Below, in pieces: positions 14,481-23,862 of a DNA stretch of 56,764 nt. The notes under the pieces were generated by a model, which worked only from the letters and a program-made list of their open reading frames with translations, did no database searches and was not told where the DNA came from. Numbering within the stretch: position 1 is the first letter of the stretch; each line of letters begins with the position of its first letter. Source of the stretch: an uncultured Mycoplasma sp. (lineage in GTDB: Bacteria; Bacillota_I; Bacilli_A; RF39; UBA660); the NCBI GenBank assembly GCA_947642635.1, contig CANRTI010000002.1, positions 1 to 56,764 on the forward strand. Direction: 5' to 3'. The position numbers were made by a program, and so were the translations under genes.

Positions 14481-16433
14481 ATGAAAATTATAAAATTTTT
14501 CACAAAATTAGCCATTTTTGGTTTTATTTCTTTTATCGTACTTTATATTGGTATTAATATATATGCCATTATGTCTCCTAAATTAAACATCACAAATAAT
14601 GGAACATATTATCTTTATGACAACCAAGATAACTTAGTTTATCAAGGTAGTAGTACATCATCTTGGGTGGATATTGAAAAAATTGATCAAAAATTAATTG
14701 ATGCGGTTATTTCCATTGAAGATAAAAAGTTTTACAAACATAAAGGATTTGATATTCCCAGAATTGCAAAAGCAATGTTAAAAAATATAGAAACTGGGCA
14801 CATTGTTCAAGGAGCAAGTACAATTACTCAACAATTAGTTAAAAATATTTATTTAGATTTTGGACAAACATGGAAAAGAAAAATAGAAGAAGCATTTTTA
14901 ACAATTATTGCAGAAATTCAGTATAACAAAGATGATATTTTAGAAGCTTACTTAAATACTATCAACTATGGTAATGGAAACTATGGCGTTAGTAATGCAT
15001 CTCTTTATTATTTTAATAAAGATGTATATAATTTAACTTTAGAAGAAGCTATTATTTTAGCAGGTATTCCTAAAAGTCCAAATAAATATAATCCAGTAAC
15101 TAACAAAGAAGCTTCCTTTAAAAGAGCCAAATTAGTCGCAAAATCTTTATTAAATAATAAAATGATTACCCAAGAAGAATATGATAACTTAGATTTTGAA
15201 AATGTTAGTATATATGGTAAAAATAATGAAAATAATTTACAAATGCTAATGTATTATCAAGATGCTGTATATAGAGAATTAGAAGAATTAGGAATTGATA
15301 AAAAAATATTAGAAACTGGGGGTCTTAAAATTTATACTAACTTAGACATGCTTAAACAAACTAGTTTAGAACAAAATATATTAAAGACTATGAATACTGA
15401 TGATGAGTTACAAGTTGCTAGTATTATTGTTGATCCTGAAAGTGGAAAAATTGAAGCTTTAACGGGTGGACTTGACTATAGTAAAAGTCAATTTAATCGT
15501 GCTACTCAGTCAAAACGCCAAGTTGGTTCCACAATGAAATCATTTTTATATTATACTGCCTTAGAAAATAACTTAGTTTCTTCCTCAAAATTTAAAAGTG
15601 AATATACTATTTTTAATATCAACAATAAACAAACATATTCGCCAACAAATTATAATGATAAATATGCTAACAAAGATATCACTATGGCAGCGGCTATTGC
15701 TTTTTCGGATAATATATATGCAGTTAAAACAAATTTGTTTTTAGGATGTGATGCCTTAGTTGAAACAGCCAAAAAAGTAGGAATTAAAGAAGAACTATTA
15801 CCAGTTCCTTCCCTAGCATTAGGAAGTGGCGAAATAAATATCATTGATTATGCTACTGGTTATGCTACATTTGCAAGTGGAGGTTACAAAAAAGATTTAT
15901 ATTTAATTAGAAAAATTACAGATAAAGATGATAATGTAATCTATAGTAAAGAAGAAAAAAACAGTTTAGTCTTAAATCCTAATTATGTTTATATTTTAAA
16001 TGAATTATTAGCAAATACCACCAGTTCTAATTTTAAAGACTATACATCTGCAACAGCAAGTACTATAGCTAGCAAATTAAGTCGCAAATATGCTATTAAA
16101 ACTGGAACTACTCCGACTGATTATTGGACTGTTGGTTATAACAAAGATGACTTAATGCTTGTTTGGATTGGTTACGATAATAATCGCGAATTTACACAAA
16201 ACAATGGATTTATGGCTAAAACTATTTGGGCAGACACTATGGAAGAAATTCAAACAGGTTACCAAGATAACTGGTATGCTACCCCTGAAAATGTTGTTGG
16301 TGTAATATTAGATGCTGTAACAGGAGAATTAACCAACAATCAAAACCGTGCAACAATGTATTATTATTTAAAAGGAAGTGAACCAAATATAAGTAAAGAA
16401 CAAGTTGTAAATTATGAAAAAAAAGATAACTAA
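14481..16433 (+). CDS. Class A penicillin-binding protein
   Basis: 650 residues; bifunctional. A membrane anchor (about 8-30) is followed by a GT51 transglycosylase domain (about 50-230) with catalytic Glu80 in ISIEDKKFYKH and QGASTITQQLVKN, then a transpeptidase domain (about 310-610) with SxxK at 350-353 (STMK), SDN at 409-411 and KTG at 540-542. It polymerises and cross-links peptidoglycan outside the membrane and is a beta-lactam target. There is no long C-terminal extension. AGGTGG precedes the ATG. It is transcribed toward oriC, against its neighbours. The paralogue (pbpG/pbpF type) is not decidable. Confidence 0.96.
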   Translation: MKIIKFFTKLAIFGFISFIVLYIGINIYAIMSPKLNITNNGTYYLYDNQDNLVYQGSSTSSWVDIEKIDQKLIDAVISIEDKKFYKHKGFDIPRIAKAMLKNIETGHIVQGASTITQQLVKNIYLDFGQTWKRKIEEAFLTIIAEIQYNKDDILEAYLNTINYGNGNYGVSNASLYYFNKDVYNLTLEEAIILAGIPKSPNKYNPVTNKEASFKRAKLVAKSLLNNKMITQEEYDNLDFENVSIYGKNNENNLQMLMYYQDAVYRELEELGIDKKILETGGLKIYTNLDMLKQTSLEQNILKTMNTDDELQVASIIVDPESGKIEALTGGLDYSKSQFNRATQSKRQVGSTMKSFLYYTALENNLVSSSKFKSEYTIFNINNKQTYSPTNYNDKYANKDITMAAAIAFSDNIYAVKTNLFLGCDALVETAKKVGIKEELLPVPSLALGSGEINIIDYATGYATFASGGYKKDLYLIRKITDKDDNVIYSKEEKNSLVLNPNYVYILNELLANTTSSNFKDYTSATASTIASKLSRKYAIKTGTTPTDYWTVGYNKDDLMLVWIGYDNNREFTQNNGFMAKTIWADTMEEIQTGYQDNWYATPENVVGVILDAVTGELTNNQNRATMYYYLKGSEPNISKEQVVNYEKKDN

Positions 16434-16457
16434 ACATCATCATTCTAGTTATCTTTT
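16421..16457. terminator. Bidirectional terminator between PBP and noc
   Basis: AAAAGATAACTA (16421-16432) and TAGTTATCTTTT (16446-16457) are perfect complements; each arm contains the stop codon of one of the two convergent genes. Confidence 0.85.
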
Positions 16458-17644
16458 TTTATAATTATAGTATATTTAATTGCATTTTCAGTATCATCTT
16501 CCTCAAAATCAATATTATACTTTTCATTTTTTAAATCTTCTTTTAAATTATTAACTAATGAAATTGCCACAGCCATATCTTTTTTTTCTATTGAACTAGC
16601 ACTTGGAATATCGAAATCTAACATTTCAATTTCTTCTTCCTCTTTTAAAGGTTTTTCTTCTTTTTGAACTTCTTGTTCATCTTTTTCTAAAGAACTATCA
16701 TCTAAGTCTTTTAAATTTTCTTCTTCTAAAATTTCTTTTTTAGATTTTATTTCAGAATTTATGTCATTTCCAATGTTCATATTAGCTTCTTCATATTCTA
16801 AAAAATTAAAAAATTTATTAGGCATTTCATTAGAATTTTCTTTATTAGCTGAAGAACTAGCAATATCTACAATATCTTCCTTTTTAGGTGCTAAAATATC
16901 CGTAGCTTTCTCTCTTATTTCTGCAATATTTGGAGCTAAAGATACTAAAGGTATTTCATCAGTATCTTCTATATCATTATTTTTACTTTTCTTTATTGGT
17001 TCCTCTTTTGGTTTTTCATTCGATACTTTAGTATCTTTTTTATTTGTTATATCTTTAAGACGACGATCTAATTCTTTAACCGTTAATCTTTCTTCTAAAA
17101 TTTTATTTAACCATTCATCTTGCAAATCACTATCTTCAATTTGTAATAAACTTCTAGCATGTCTTTCTGATATTTTTCCAACCATCAAAGCTTCTTGTAC
17201 CTTGTTAGATAAAGATAATAATCTTAATTTATTTGAAATAGCTGATTGACTTAATCCCATTTTTTTAGCCAATTCATCTTGAGTTAAATAACCTTTATCT
17301 AACAACATCTTATATGATTTTGCTTCCTCAATCGAAGATAAATCTTTTCTTTGAACATTTTCAATAATTGCTACTTCCGCACTTTGATTATCAGTAATGG
17401 AAGACACAATAGCAGGAACTGAAGTTAATCCCGCCATTTTGGCAGCTTTATATCTTCTTTCTCCCGCAATTATTTCGTACTTTTCTCCCAATCTGCGCAC
17501 AACAAGCGGCTGAATTATCCCATGCTCTTTTATTGATGCTGCTAATTCTTTTAATGCTGAATCATCAAAATTTAACCGTGGTTGAAAACGATTAGGTAAA
17601 ATATCTTCTATAGGTATGTTTAAAATTTGTGATTCTAAATTCAC
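16445..17644 (-). CDS. noc: Noc-like nucleoid occlusion protein (ParB/Noc family)
   Basis: 399 residues. The N-terminal CTP-binding ParB domain is complete (IIAGERRYKAAK, 58-69; ENVQRKDLS, 95-103), followed by the helix-turn-helix TQDELAKKMGLSQSAISNKLRLL (121-143). Residues known to separate Noc from ParB specificity favour Noc: Gln133, Lys139 and Arg161 (ERHAR) agree, while Ser144 does not. The Noc C-terminal dimer domain is at 357-399. Two oddities: the N-terminal membrane-targeting helix of Bacillus Noc is absent, and a Glu/Lys-rich linker of about 150 residues (201-355) separates HTH and dimer domain. rsmG lies directly upstream, as for Bacillus noc. Matching sites are at 33.0-33.9 kb. 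Confidence 0.85.
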   Translation of the reverse strand: MNLESQILNIPIEDILPNRFQPRLNFDDSALKELAASIKEHGIIQPLVVRRLGEKYEIIAGERRYKAAKMAGLTSVPAIVSSITDNQSAEVAIIENVQRKDLSSIEEAKSYKMLLDKGYLTQDELAKKMGLSQSAISNKLRLLSLSNKVQEALMVGKISERHARSLLQIEDSDLQDEWLNKILEERLTVKELDRRLKDITNKKDTKVSNEKPKEEPIKKSKNNDIEDTDEIPLVSLAPNIAEIREKATDILAPKKEDIVDIASSSANKENSNEMPNKFFNFLEYEEANMNIGNDINSEIKSKKEILEEENLKDLDDSSLEKDEQEVQKEEKPLKEEEEIEMLDFDIPSASSIEKKDMAVAISLVNNLKEDLKNEKYNIDFEEDDTENAIKYTIIIKKDN

Positions 17645-17681
17645 ATTACTTCAGCCCCTTTACCCTATACTTAATTTTATC

Positions 17682-18398
17682 TTATTTATTATGATTTTTC
17701 AATGGCTTTTTAATAATTTTATCATAACTCCTTAAATCCGAAATTAAACTACACTTTATTTTTTCAATTACTAAGATATTTCGTAAACCACTATTATTAA
17801 ATAAATCAAAATCAACATTTTTTAATATTTTGCCATTCATAATTTCAATTGTTTCTTTTGCTTCACCAAGTTCATTTTCAATACTGCCCTTCATTGGCAC
17901 AAAATAACCCGATAACTTTACAAGTGGTAATGAAATTTCTGCTAAAACCCTTAAGTTTGCTACGGCACGAGATGTAACAATATCAAATTTATTTAAATTA
18001 TGTTTTGCAAAATTTTCTACTCGGTCATTAACTATTTCAATATTAATATCTATCTTTTGAATTAATTCTTGTAAAAATTTAGTTTTTTTATTATTTGAAT
18101 CAATTAATGTTACCAATAAATGCGGATAAAATATTTTTAAAACTACTCCTGGAAAACCAGCTCCACTACCAACATCTAACAAAGTTTGATATCTTTCTAA
18201 ATCAATAGCTTTCATAATAGTTAAAGAATCATAAAAATGTTTCAAATAAATATCTTCATCTTCTTTTATAGCTGTCAAATTAGTATGTTTATTATATTCT
18301 TTTAAAAATTCACAATAAATTTCTAATTTTGCTAACTTTTCTGGATTTATTTCCACACCTAGTTTTTTTACTTCTCTAATAAATACTTCTTTATTCAT
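17682..18398 (-). CDS. rsmG: 16S rRNA (guanine-527 N7) methyltransferase
   Basis: 238 residues of the GidB family, methylating G527 of 16S rRNA with SAM; loss in other bacteria gives low-level streptomycin resistance. Visible are TNLTAIKEDEDIYLKHFYDSL, the SAM motif LLDVGSGAGFPGVVLKI, and the TSRAVANLRVLAE block. It overlaps mnmG by 8 nt and so is coupled to it; noc follows 37 bp later. Confidence 0.96.
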   Translation of the reverse strand: MNKEVFIREVKKLGVEINPEKLAKLEIYCEFLKEYNKHTNLTAIKEDEDIYLKHFYDSLTIMKAIDLERYQTLLDVGSGAGFPGVVLKIFYPHLLVTLIDSNNKKTKFLQELIQKIDINIEIVNDRVENFAKHNLNKFDIVTSRAVANLRVLAEISLPLVKLSGYFVPMKGSIENELGEAKETIEIMNGKILKNVDFDLFNNSGLRNILVIEKIKCSLISDLRSYDKIIKKPLKNHNK

Positions 18399-20253
18399 TT
18401 TTATTATACTCTTTCTTTAAATAAACAGCTAATATCGTAATATCTACTGGATTAACTCCACTAATTCTAGCCGCTTGAGCAATAGTTCTCGGTCTAATCT
18501 CACTTAATTTTTGGCGAGCTTCACTAGCCATATTTTTAATTTTTTGATATTCAATATCCTCCGGAATTTCTTTAGCTTCTACTTTTTTTAATTTTTCTTT
18601 CTCTTTATAAGATTTTTTAATATACCCACTATACTTTAATTCAATTTCAACTTGTTCTAATACATCTTTCGAGTAATTAAAACTAAAAAATTTATTTAAA
18701 AAATTAAAATCTATTTCTGGTCTTTTTAATAACTCTGCTAAACTCATATTATATTTTGGTAATTCCCAATTATTTTGTTGAAATTCCTTAATTATATCTG
18801 GCCGCATTACCATTTTAGTATTTCGAACTTGTTCAAATAACTCTTCAATATCTTTTTTCTTTTTTAAATATTTATCATACTGCTTCTTAGTAATACTACC
18901 AAATTGATACGCTATTTCTCGTAATCTTAAATCAGCATTATCATGTCTTAATAACAATCTAAATTCTGCCCGACTAGTAAGCATTCGATAAGGATCAGTT
19001 ATCCCTTTTGTCACTAAATCATCAATTAAAACCCCAATATATGCTTCATCCCTTTTCAAAATTAAAGGTTCCTTATTTTGAGTCTTTTGACAAGCATTTA
19101 TTCCAGCAATAATTCCTTGTCCAGCAGCTTCTTCATAACCACTAGTACCATTTATTTGGCCAGCAGTAAACAAATTTTCGATAACTTTATTTTCTAAAGA
19201 TGGTTTTATTTGTAATGGACTAATTGCATCATATTCAATTGCATAAGCATACTTTGTAATAACCGCATTTTCTAATCCTTCTAAACTATGAACCATTTCT
19301 TCTTGAACTTTTCTTGGCATACTTGTAGAAAATCCTTGAAGATACCACTCATCATAAAATAAACTTTCAGGTTCTAAAAATAATTGATGGCGTTCTTTAG
19401 CATTAAAACGCACTACTTTATCTTCAATAGAAGGACAATATCTTGGTCCTACACCACTTGCATACCCTCCATACATTGCAGAATCTTTTAGATGATTACT
19501 AATAATTTGATGGGTTTTATAATTTGTATATAATAAAAAACACTTTTGTTGCTCATTAATCTTATAAACTGGTTCTAAATCAAAACTAAAAGATAACAAA
19601 CAATCATCTCCTGTTTCTTCATGCAATTTACTAAAATCAATTGAATTTCTTTTTAATCTTGGGGGTGTTCCTGTTTTTAAACGAATAATATTTAATCCTA
19701 ATTTTTTTAAATTTTCACTTAAATAATTACTTCTCTTTTCGCCATGTGGACCTTCAGGAATATTTTCGCTTCCTACTAAAATATTAGATTTCAAATATGT
19801 ACCAGTTGTTAGTATAACTATCTTACTATTAATAATTGTATTATCATTTAAAATAACTCCTTTTACACAATTATTTTCAATTAATAAATTTTCAACTAAC
19901 CCTTCTTGAATAGTCAAATTAGGAGTTTCTTCTAAAAATTCTAACATTTTTTGGGGATAAGTAATTTTATCAGCTTGACATCTTAAACTTCTTACTGCAG
20001 GACCTTTTGAATTATTTAACATTTTAATTTGAAAATGACTTAAATCCGCAACTTGCCCCATTAAACCACCCAATGCATCAATTTCTCTAACAATTATTCC
20101 TTTAGCTGAACCTCCAATTGAAGGATTACAAGGCATATCTGCAATATTTTTTTTATTTAATGTTAACAATAAAGTTTTTAAACCTCTAAATGCTGTAATA
20201 TGAGCAGCTTCACATCCTGCATGGCCACCGCCAACAACAATTACATCATACAT
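18391..20253 (-). CDS. mnmG: tRNA U34 carboxymethylaminomethyl synthase subunit MnmG
   Basis: 620 residues, family length. This FAD protein works with MnmE to place cmnm5 on U34 of several tRNAs. The dinucleotide-binding VIVVGGGHAGCEAA opens the protein; GPRYCPSIEDKVVRF and the GQINGTSGYEEAAGQGIIAGINA block are intact, and the C-terminal helical domain (about 540-620) ends in ARISGVNPVDITILAVYL, the MnmE contact. It follows mnmE by only 7 bp. Confidence 0.98.
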   Translation of the reverse strand: MYDVIVVGGGHAGCEAAHITAFRGLKTLLLTLNKKNIADMPCNPSIGGSAKGIIVREIDALGGLMGQVADLSHFQIKMLNNSKGPAVRSLRCQADKITYPQKMLEFLEETPNLTIQEGLVENLLIENNCVKGVILNDNTIINSKIVILTTGTYLKSNILVGSENIPEGPHGEKRSNYLSENLKKLGLNIIRLKTGTPPRLKRNSIDFSKLHEETGDDCLLSFSFDLEPVYKINEQQKCFLLYTNYKTHQIISNHLKDSAMYGGYASGVGPRYCPSIEDKVVRFNAKERHQLFLEPESLFYDEWYLQGFSTSMPRKVQEEMVHSLEGLENAVITKYAYAIEYDAISPLQIKPSLENKVIENLFTAGQINGTSGYEEAAGQGIIAGINACQKTQNKEPLILKRDEAYIGVLIDDLVTKGITDPYRMLTSRAEFRLLLRHDNADLRLREIAYQFGSITKKQYDKYLKKKKDIEELFEQVRNTKMVMRPDIIKEFQQNNWELPKYNMSLAELLKRPEIDFNFLNKFFSFNYSKDVLEQVEIELKYSGYIKKSYKEKEKLKKVEAKEIPEDIEYQKIKNMASEARQKLSEIRPRTIAQAARISGVNPVDITILAVYLKKEYNKNE

Positions 20254-20260
20254 AAAATCC

Positions 20261-21601
20261 CTACTTTCCTACACAAAAATTCTTAAATAAAGTATCTAAT
20301 AATTCATCTTGATAAACTTCTCCGGTAATTTCTCCTAAATAATTCCATGCACTAGTAATATCAATTTCCACAATATCAACTGGCATATCTTTTTCTAAAC
20401 TCTGAATTGCATTTTGAATACTTTTTAAAGCTTTTTTAATTAAATCTATTTGTCTAGCATTCGACATATAAGTTAAATCTTTATCTAAACTATTTAATCC
20501 TAATTTCTCTATTATTGCTGCTTTCAAATCATCTAAACCTTGATCATCCAAAGTATTACCTAATACAAAATCATCTTTAAAAACTAATTTATTTTCTAAA
20601 TCACTTTTATTAACAAAAATAATTCGTTTTATTGGTGAAACACTTTTAATTAATTCTCTTTCATAATCTGTTAACTCTTCATTATTATTTAAAACAATAA
20701 TTACAATATCAGCTTTATTTAAAACTTCTTTACTTTTTAATACTCCAATTCTCTCTACCACATCATCTGTTTCCCTAATTCCTGCTGTATCAATAAAATT
20801 AACTAAAAAACCATTTAATGTAACACTACCTTCAACAATATCTCTTGTAGTACCAGCTATATCAGTAACTATTGCCCGATCTTCATCTAAAAAACGATTT
20901 AAAATACTACTTTTTCCGACATTCGGTTTACCAACAATCGCTACATTAATACCATTTTGAATTAATTTTCCATTTCTAGAACCATTTAAAATATCTTCAA
21001 TATCTTTTAAAGAATTCAATAACTTAGGCAATAAATTTTCTTTCGTAACCAAAACATTATCTTCATACTCTGGATAATCAATATTTACTTCAATATTAGC
21101 CATTATATCTACTAAATTTTTTCTTATCCCGCCAATTTTTTCTTTTAAAGAACCTCCTAAATTATTTAAAGATAAAACTCTTGCTTTATTACTCTTTGAA
21201 TTTATTAAATCATTAACTGCTTCAGCTTGTGTTAAATCTATTCTTCCATTTAAAAATGCTCTTTTTGTAAATTCTCCAGGTTCTGCTAAACGACAACCAA
21301 ATTCCAATAATAATTCCAATATTTTAGTAGTAGTTTCTATTCCACCATGGGAATTTATTTCTATAATATCCTCTCTTGTATAAGTTTTAGGACCACGCAT
21401 TACTGCTACTAAAACCTCATCTATTATTTCAGTTTTATCCATAATAAAACCATAATTTAAAGTATGACTAACTACTTTATTTAAATCTTTTCCTTTAAAA
21501 ATTTTAGCAACAATTTTAATACTATCTTTACCACTTACTCTAATTATCGAAATTGCTCCAATACTATTTCCTGTTGCAATACTGCAAATTGTATCTTCCA
21601 T
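20261..21601 (-). CDS. mnmE: tRNA modification GTPase MnmE
   Basis: 446 residues. An N-terminal tetrahydrofolate-binding domain (about 1-115) precedes a helical domain split around the G domain. The G domain shows GKPNVGKSS (P-loop), DIAGTTRD, DTAGIRETDD and NKSDL. The protein ends in FCVGK, the C[IV]GK motif whose Cys is needed for modification. It is the partner of mnmG, the next gene. Confidence 0.98.
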   Translation of the reverse strand: MEDTICSIATGNSIGAISIIRVSGKDSIKIVAKIFKGKDLNKVVSHTLNYGFIMDKTEIIDEVLVAVMRGPKTYTREDIIEINSHGGIETTTKILELLLEFGCRLAEPGEFTKRAFLNGRIDLTQAEAVNDLINSKSNKARVLSLNNLGGSLKEKIGGIRKNLVDIMANIEVNIDYPEYEDNVLVTKENLLPKLLNSLKDIEDILNGSRNGKLIQNGINVAIVGKPNVGKSSILNRFLDEDRAIVTDIAGTTRDIVEGSVTLNGFLVNFIDTAGIRETDDVVERIGVLKSKEVLNKADIVIIVLNNNEELTDYERELIKSVSPIKRIIFVNKSDLENKLVFKDDFVLGNTLDDQGLDDLKAAIIEKLGLNSLDKDLTYMSNARQIDLIKKALKSIQNAIQSLEKDMPVDIVEIDITSAWNYLGEITGEVYQDELLDTLFKNFCVGK

Positions 21602-21654
21602 AGTCCTTTTCCTTTCGCTTTCTATCTTAACATACTTCCTTTATAAAAGCATTA

Positions 21655-21676
21655 AAAAAACTCGCATCCGAGTTTT
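21655..21676 (-). terminator. Terminator after jag
   Basis: Minus-strand AAAACTCGGATGCGAGTTTTTTT: a GC-containing stem of about eight pairs with a T-run. mnmE follows 50 bp later and may have its own promoter. Confidence 0.85.
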
Positions 21677-22283
21677 ATTCTGGTTTAATTACTATATGAC
21701 GATTAGGATCTTCTCCCTCACTAATTGTTTTAACACCTTTAAAATCAACTAAAACATTATGAATAATTCGTCTATCATAAGCATTCATATTTTCTAAATG
21801 AACTTCCATATTAGTAGCAACAACTTCTTTAGCTAATTTCTTTGCCATATATTCCAATCTTTTTTGTTGTTTTTCTTTATAATTTTCTACATCTAAATTT
21901 ATATAAGCTCTAACACCAAATTCTGTAGTTACTTTTTGTTTTACAATATTTTCTAAAGATTTCAAAGTATTCCCATTACGTCCAATTAAAACAGCATTAT
22001 TATTTGAAAATATTTTAATATAAATACAATTTTCTCTAATACGACTTTCCATAGTTACATCTAAACCCATTTTACTTAAAATATCTTGTAAATATTCTTT
22101 AACGTAACTAATTAAATCTCCTCGTAAAATTCCTTTTACACTTATAACACTATTTTTATTAAATAAACCATTTTTCTTTTCATTAAAAGTATAATAAAAT
22201 TCTTCTTTTGAAATATTATATTCTTCACAAATACTTTCAATAATAGTTTCTAAATCTTTACCTTCTTTATTTATTATTTCCAT
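21675..22283 (-). CDS. jag: RNA-binding protein Jag/KhpB
   Basis: 202 residues with the three expected domains: Jag-N (about 1-50), a KH domain with VLIGRNGNTLKSLE (GxxG loop, about 105), and an R3H domain with YDRRIIHNVL (about 165). The protein binds RNA and in other Firmicutes acts with KhpA in cell-division control. It overlaps yidC by 17 nt, the usual arrangement. Confidence 0.95.
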   Translation of the reverse strand: MEIINKEGKDLETIIESICEEYNISKEEFYYTFNEKKNGLFNKNSVISVKGILRGDLISYVKEYLQDILSKMGLDVTMESRIRENCIYIKIFSNNNAVLIGRNGNTLKSLENIVKQKVTTEFGVRAYINLDVENYKEKQQKRLEYMAKKLAKEVVATNMEVHLENMNAYDRRIIHNVLVDFKGVKTISEGEDPNRHIVIKPE

Positions 22284-23319
22284 ACTTAAGACCTCTTTTA
22301 ACTTCTAACTTATCTTTTATTTTATTTTGTTTATCATTTTTTTTACTCGTTTTATTACCATCGCTTTTTTCATTCGACAATTTTTTAAAAATAAATGTTT
22401 GAATTGAAATAAAGGCATAAGTTACAATCCAATAAAATGCTAATGCTGTAGATAAAGAGAAAGAAGTTACAACAATCAAAGCTACCATAATATTAGTCAT
22501 CATTCCCATTTGACTTTGCATATCTTTAGAATCACTCATAGCTGCTGTAGATTTCATTGAATACTTAAATGAGAAATAAGTTGATACGGCTATTAAAATA
22601 ATCAATAAAATATATAAGTAATTTCCCGTTGTTAATCCCACATAAGGTGTCATACCTAAATTAAAACCTAATAAACGATCTTCAAAAATTGCCGGTACTC
22701 GGTTTATAGCTTGTAAAAAGGCAAAGAAAATTGGTAATTGTAAGAAAGCCACTAAACATCCTGACATTGGTTTAATATTATATTTTTTATAAATACCCAT
22801 CATTTCTTGACTTTTCATCATCATTGATTCCCGGTCATCGCGACCTCGATATTTATATTCCAACTTTTGCATTTCTTTTTGAACTTTTTGCATATTTTTA
22901 CTTTGTTTATGTGTTTTATAAGAAAATGGTAATAAAATAACTCTTATTAATAATCCAATAATTATTAATGACACTCCCATATTACCAATTAAATTCCCTA
23001 ATTTCAAAATTAAATAGGCAAGGGGTTTTACAAAAATCATTTCCCATATTCCTGAACTCTTATTCGAATTCAATTTAAAATCTTTACAACTTGGTAATTT
23101 ATCAATTGAAATTTTTAATTCTTCATCATATTCTTCATACAATTTATATAATTCCGAATTTTCTTCTGGTTTACATAATATATTGTTGGGTAAATTTTGA
23201 CCAGTCTCAGCATATTGAATAACTTTATTATTCTCATCCTTAATATAATCATTAGTACCACAACCACTTGTTAATAGAATAGTAGCAACTAATAATCCAC
23301 CTAATATTTTATTTTTCAT
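22267..23319 (-). CDS. yidC: Membrane protein insertase YidC
   Basis: 350 residues, lipoprotein form. The signal peptide ends at the lipobox LTSGC (Cys20). Five membrane segments follow (about 88-300) with the conserved hydrophilic groove and the LLPFSYKTHKQSKNMQKVQKEMQKLEYKYRGR cytoplasmic loop. The basic C-terminal tail is typical of Gram-positive YidC and binds the ribosome. It overlaps rnpA by 4 nt and jag by 17 nt. Whether this is the SpoIIIJ or YqjG type is not decidable here, although the locus is that of spoIIIJ. Confidence 0.97.
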   Translation of the reverse strand: MKNKILGGLLVATILLTSGCGTNDYIKDENNKVIQYAETGQNLPNNILCKPEENSELYKLYEEYDEELKISIDKLPSCKDFKLNSNKSSGIWEMIFVKPLAYLILKLGNLIGNMGVSLIIIGLLIRVILLPFSYKTHKQSKNMQKVQKEMQKLEYKYRGRDDRESMMMKSQEMMGIYKKYNIKPMSGCLVAFLQLPIFFAFLQAINRVPAIFEDRLLGFNLGMTPYVGLTTGNYLYILLIILIAVSTYFSFKYSMKSTAAMSDSKDMQSQMGMMTNIMVALIVVTSFSLSTALAFYWIVTYAFISIQTFIFKKLSNEKSDGNKTSKKNDKQNKIKDKLEVKRGLKYGNNK

Positions 23320-23651
23320 ATTTTTTCTCCTTTTTCACTTAATAATTTAATTAACCATTTTTCCATATCAGCAAAAGATAAATTAATTACTTCCTTCTTA
23401 CATATTATAATATAATTGTGAAAATTTGGAAAAGAAAGAACATTTCTATCAATAATATTTCTTAATTGTCTTTTAATTCTATTTCTTTTAACCGCATTTC
23501 CTAATTTCTTTCCTACGGCCAATCCATAATTATTTTTCACAAAATCTTTTTTCTGATAGCAAATAACAAAATACTTATTACTAATACGTTTTTCATGTTG
23601 AATTACATCATTAAATAAAAGTTTTGATTTTAAAGTATCTCTTTTTTTCAT
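23316..23651 (-). CDS. rnpA: Ribonuclease P protein component
   Basis: 111 residues. It helps the RNase P RNA bind pre-tRNA. The signature KRNRIKRQLRNI (RNR motif) is present at about 55-66, and GLAVGKKLGNAVKRNRIK precedes it as usual. No clear Shine-Dalgarno precedes the ATG (an A/T-only stretch), so translation may be weak or depend on rpmH. Confidence 0.95.
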   Translation of the reverse strand: MKKRDTLKSKLLFNDVIQHEKRISNKYFVICYQKKDFVKNNYGLAVGKKLGNAVKRNRIKRQLRNIIDRNVLSFPNFHNYIIICKKEVINLSFADMEKWLIKLLSEKGEKI

Positions 23652-23663
23652 AATAATTAAAAA

Positions 23664-23695
23664 ATCCGTAAGAAACTACTTAGTTAATTCCTTAC
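23664..23695 (-). terminator. Attenuator-like hairpin between rpmH and rnpA
   Basis: Minus-strand CGTAAGGAA pairs with TTTCTTACG and is followed by GATTTTTTAATT. It overlaps the last rpmH codons. A partial terminator here would lower rnpA relative to L34. Confidence 0.6.
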
Positions 23696-23798
23696 GACCT
23701 TTTCTACGACGATTATTTATAATCTTTGTTCCTTTACGCGCAAAGAAACCATGTTTTTTAGCTTTTTTTCGATTATTTGGTTGATAAGTTCTTTTCAT
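23676..23798 (-). CDS. rpmH: 50S ribosomal protein L34
   Basis: 40 residues, beginning [18 protein letters not shown] and ending [13 protein letters not shown]. Family members usually have 44 residues; the missing ones lie in the middle, around the RARMSTKNGRRVL segment of Bacillus. AGAGGTGG precedes the ATG. Start of the leftward rpmH-rnpA-yidC-jag operon, the classic left flank of oriC. Confidence 0.96.
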   Translation of the reverse strand: MKRTYQPNNRKKAKKHGFFARKGTKIINNRRRKGRKELTK

Positions 23799-23832
23799 CT
23801 GGAAATTCCACCTCTTTCTTCTAAGCGCCTTT

Positions 23833-23862
23833 ATTATAATATTAAACTACTAAAGAAGTCAA
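23833..23862 (-). promoter_or_regulatory. rpmH operon promoter
   Basis: Minus-strand TTGACT (23857-23862), 18-bp spacer, TATAAT (23833-23838). Confidence 0.65.
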
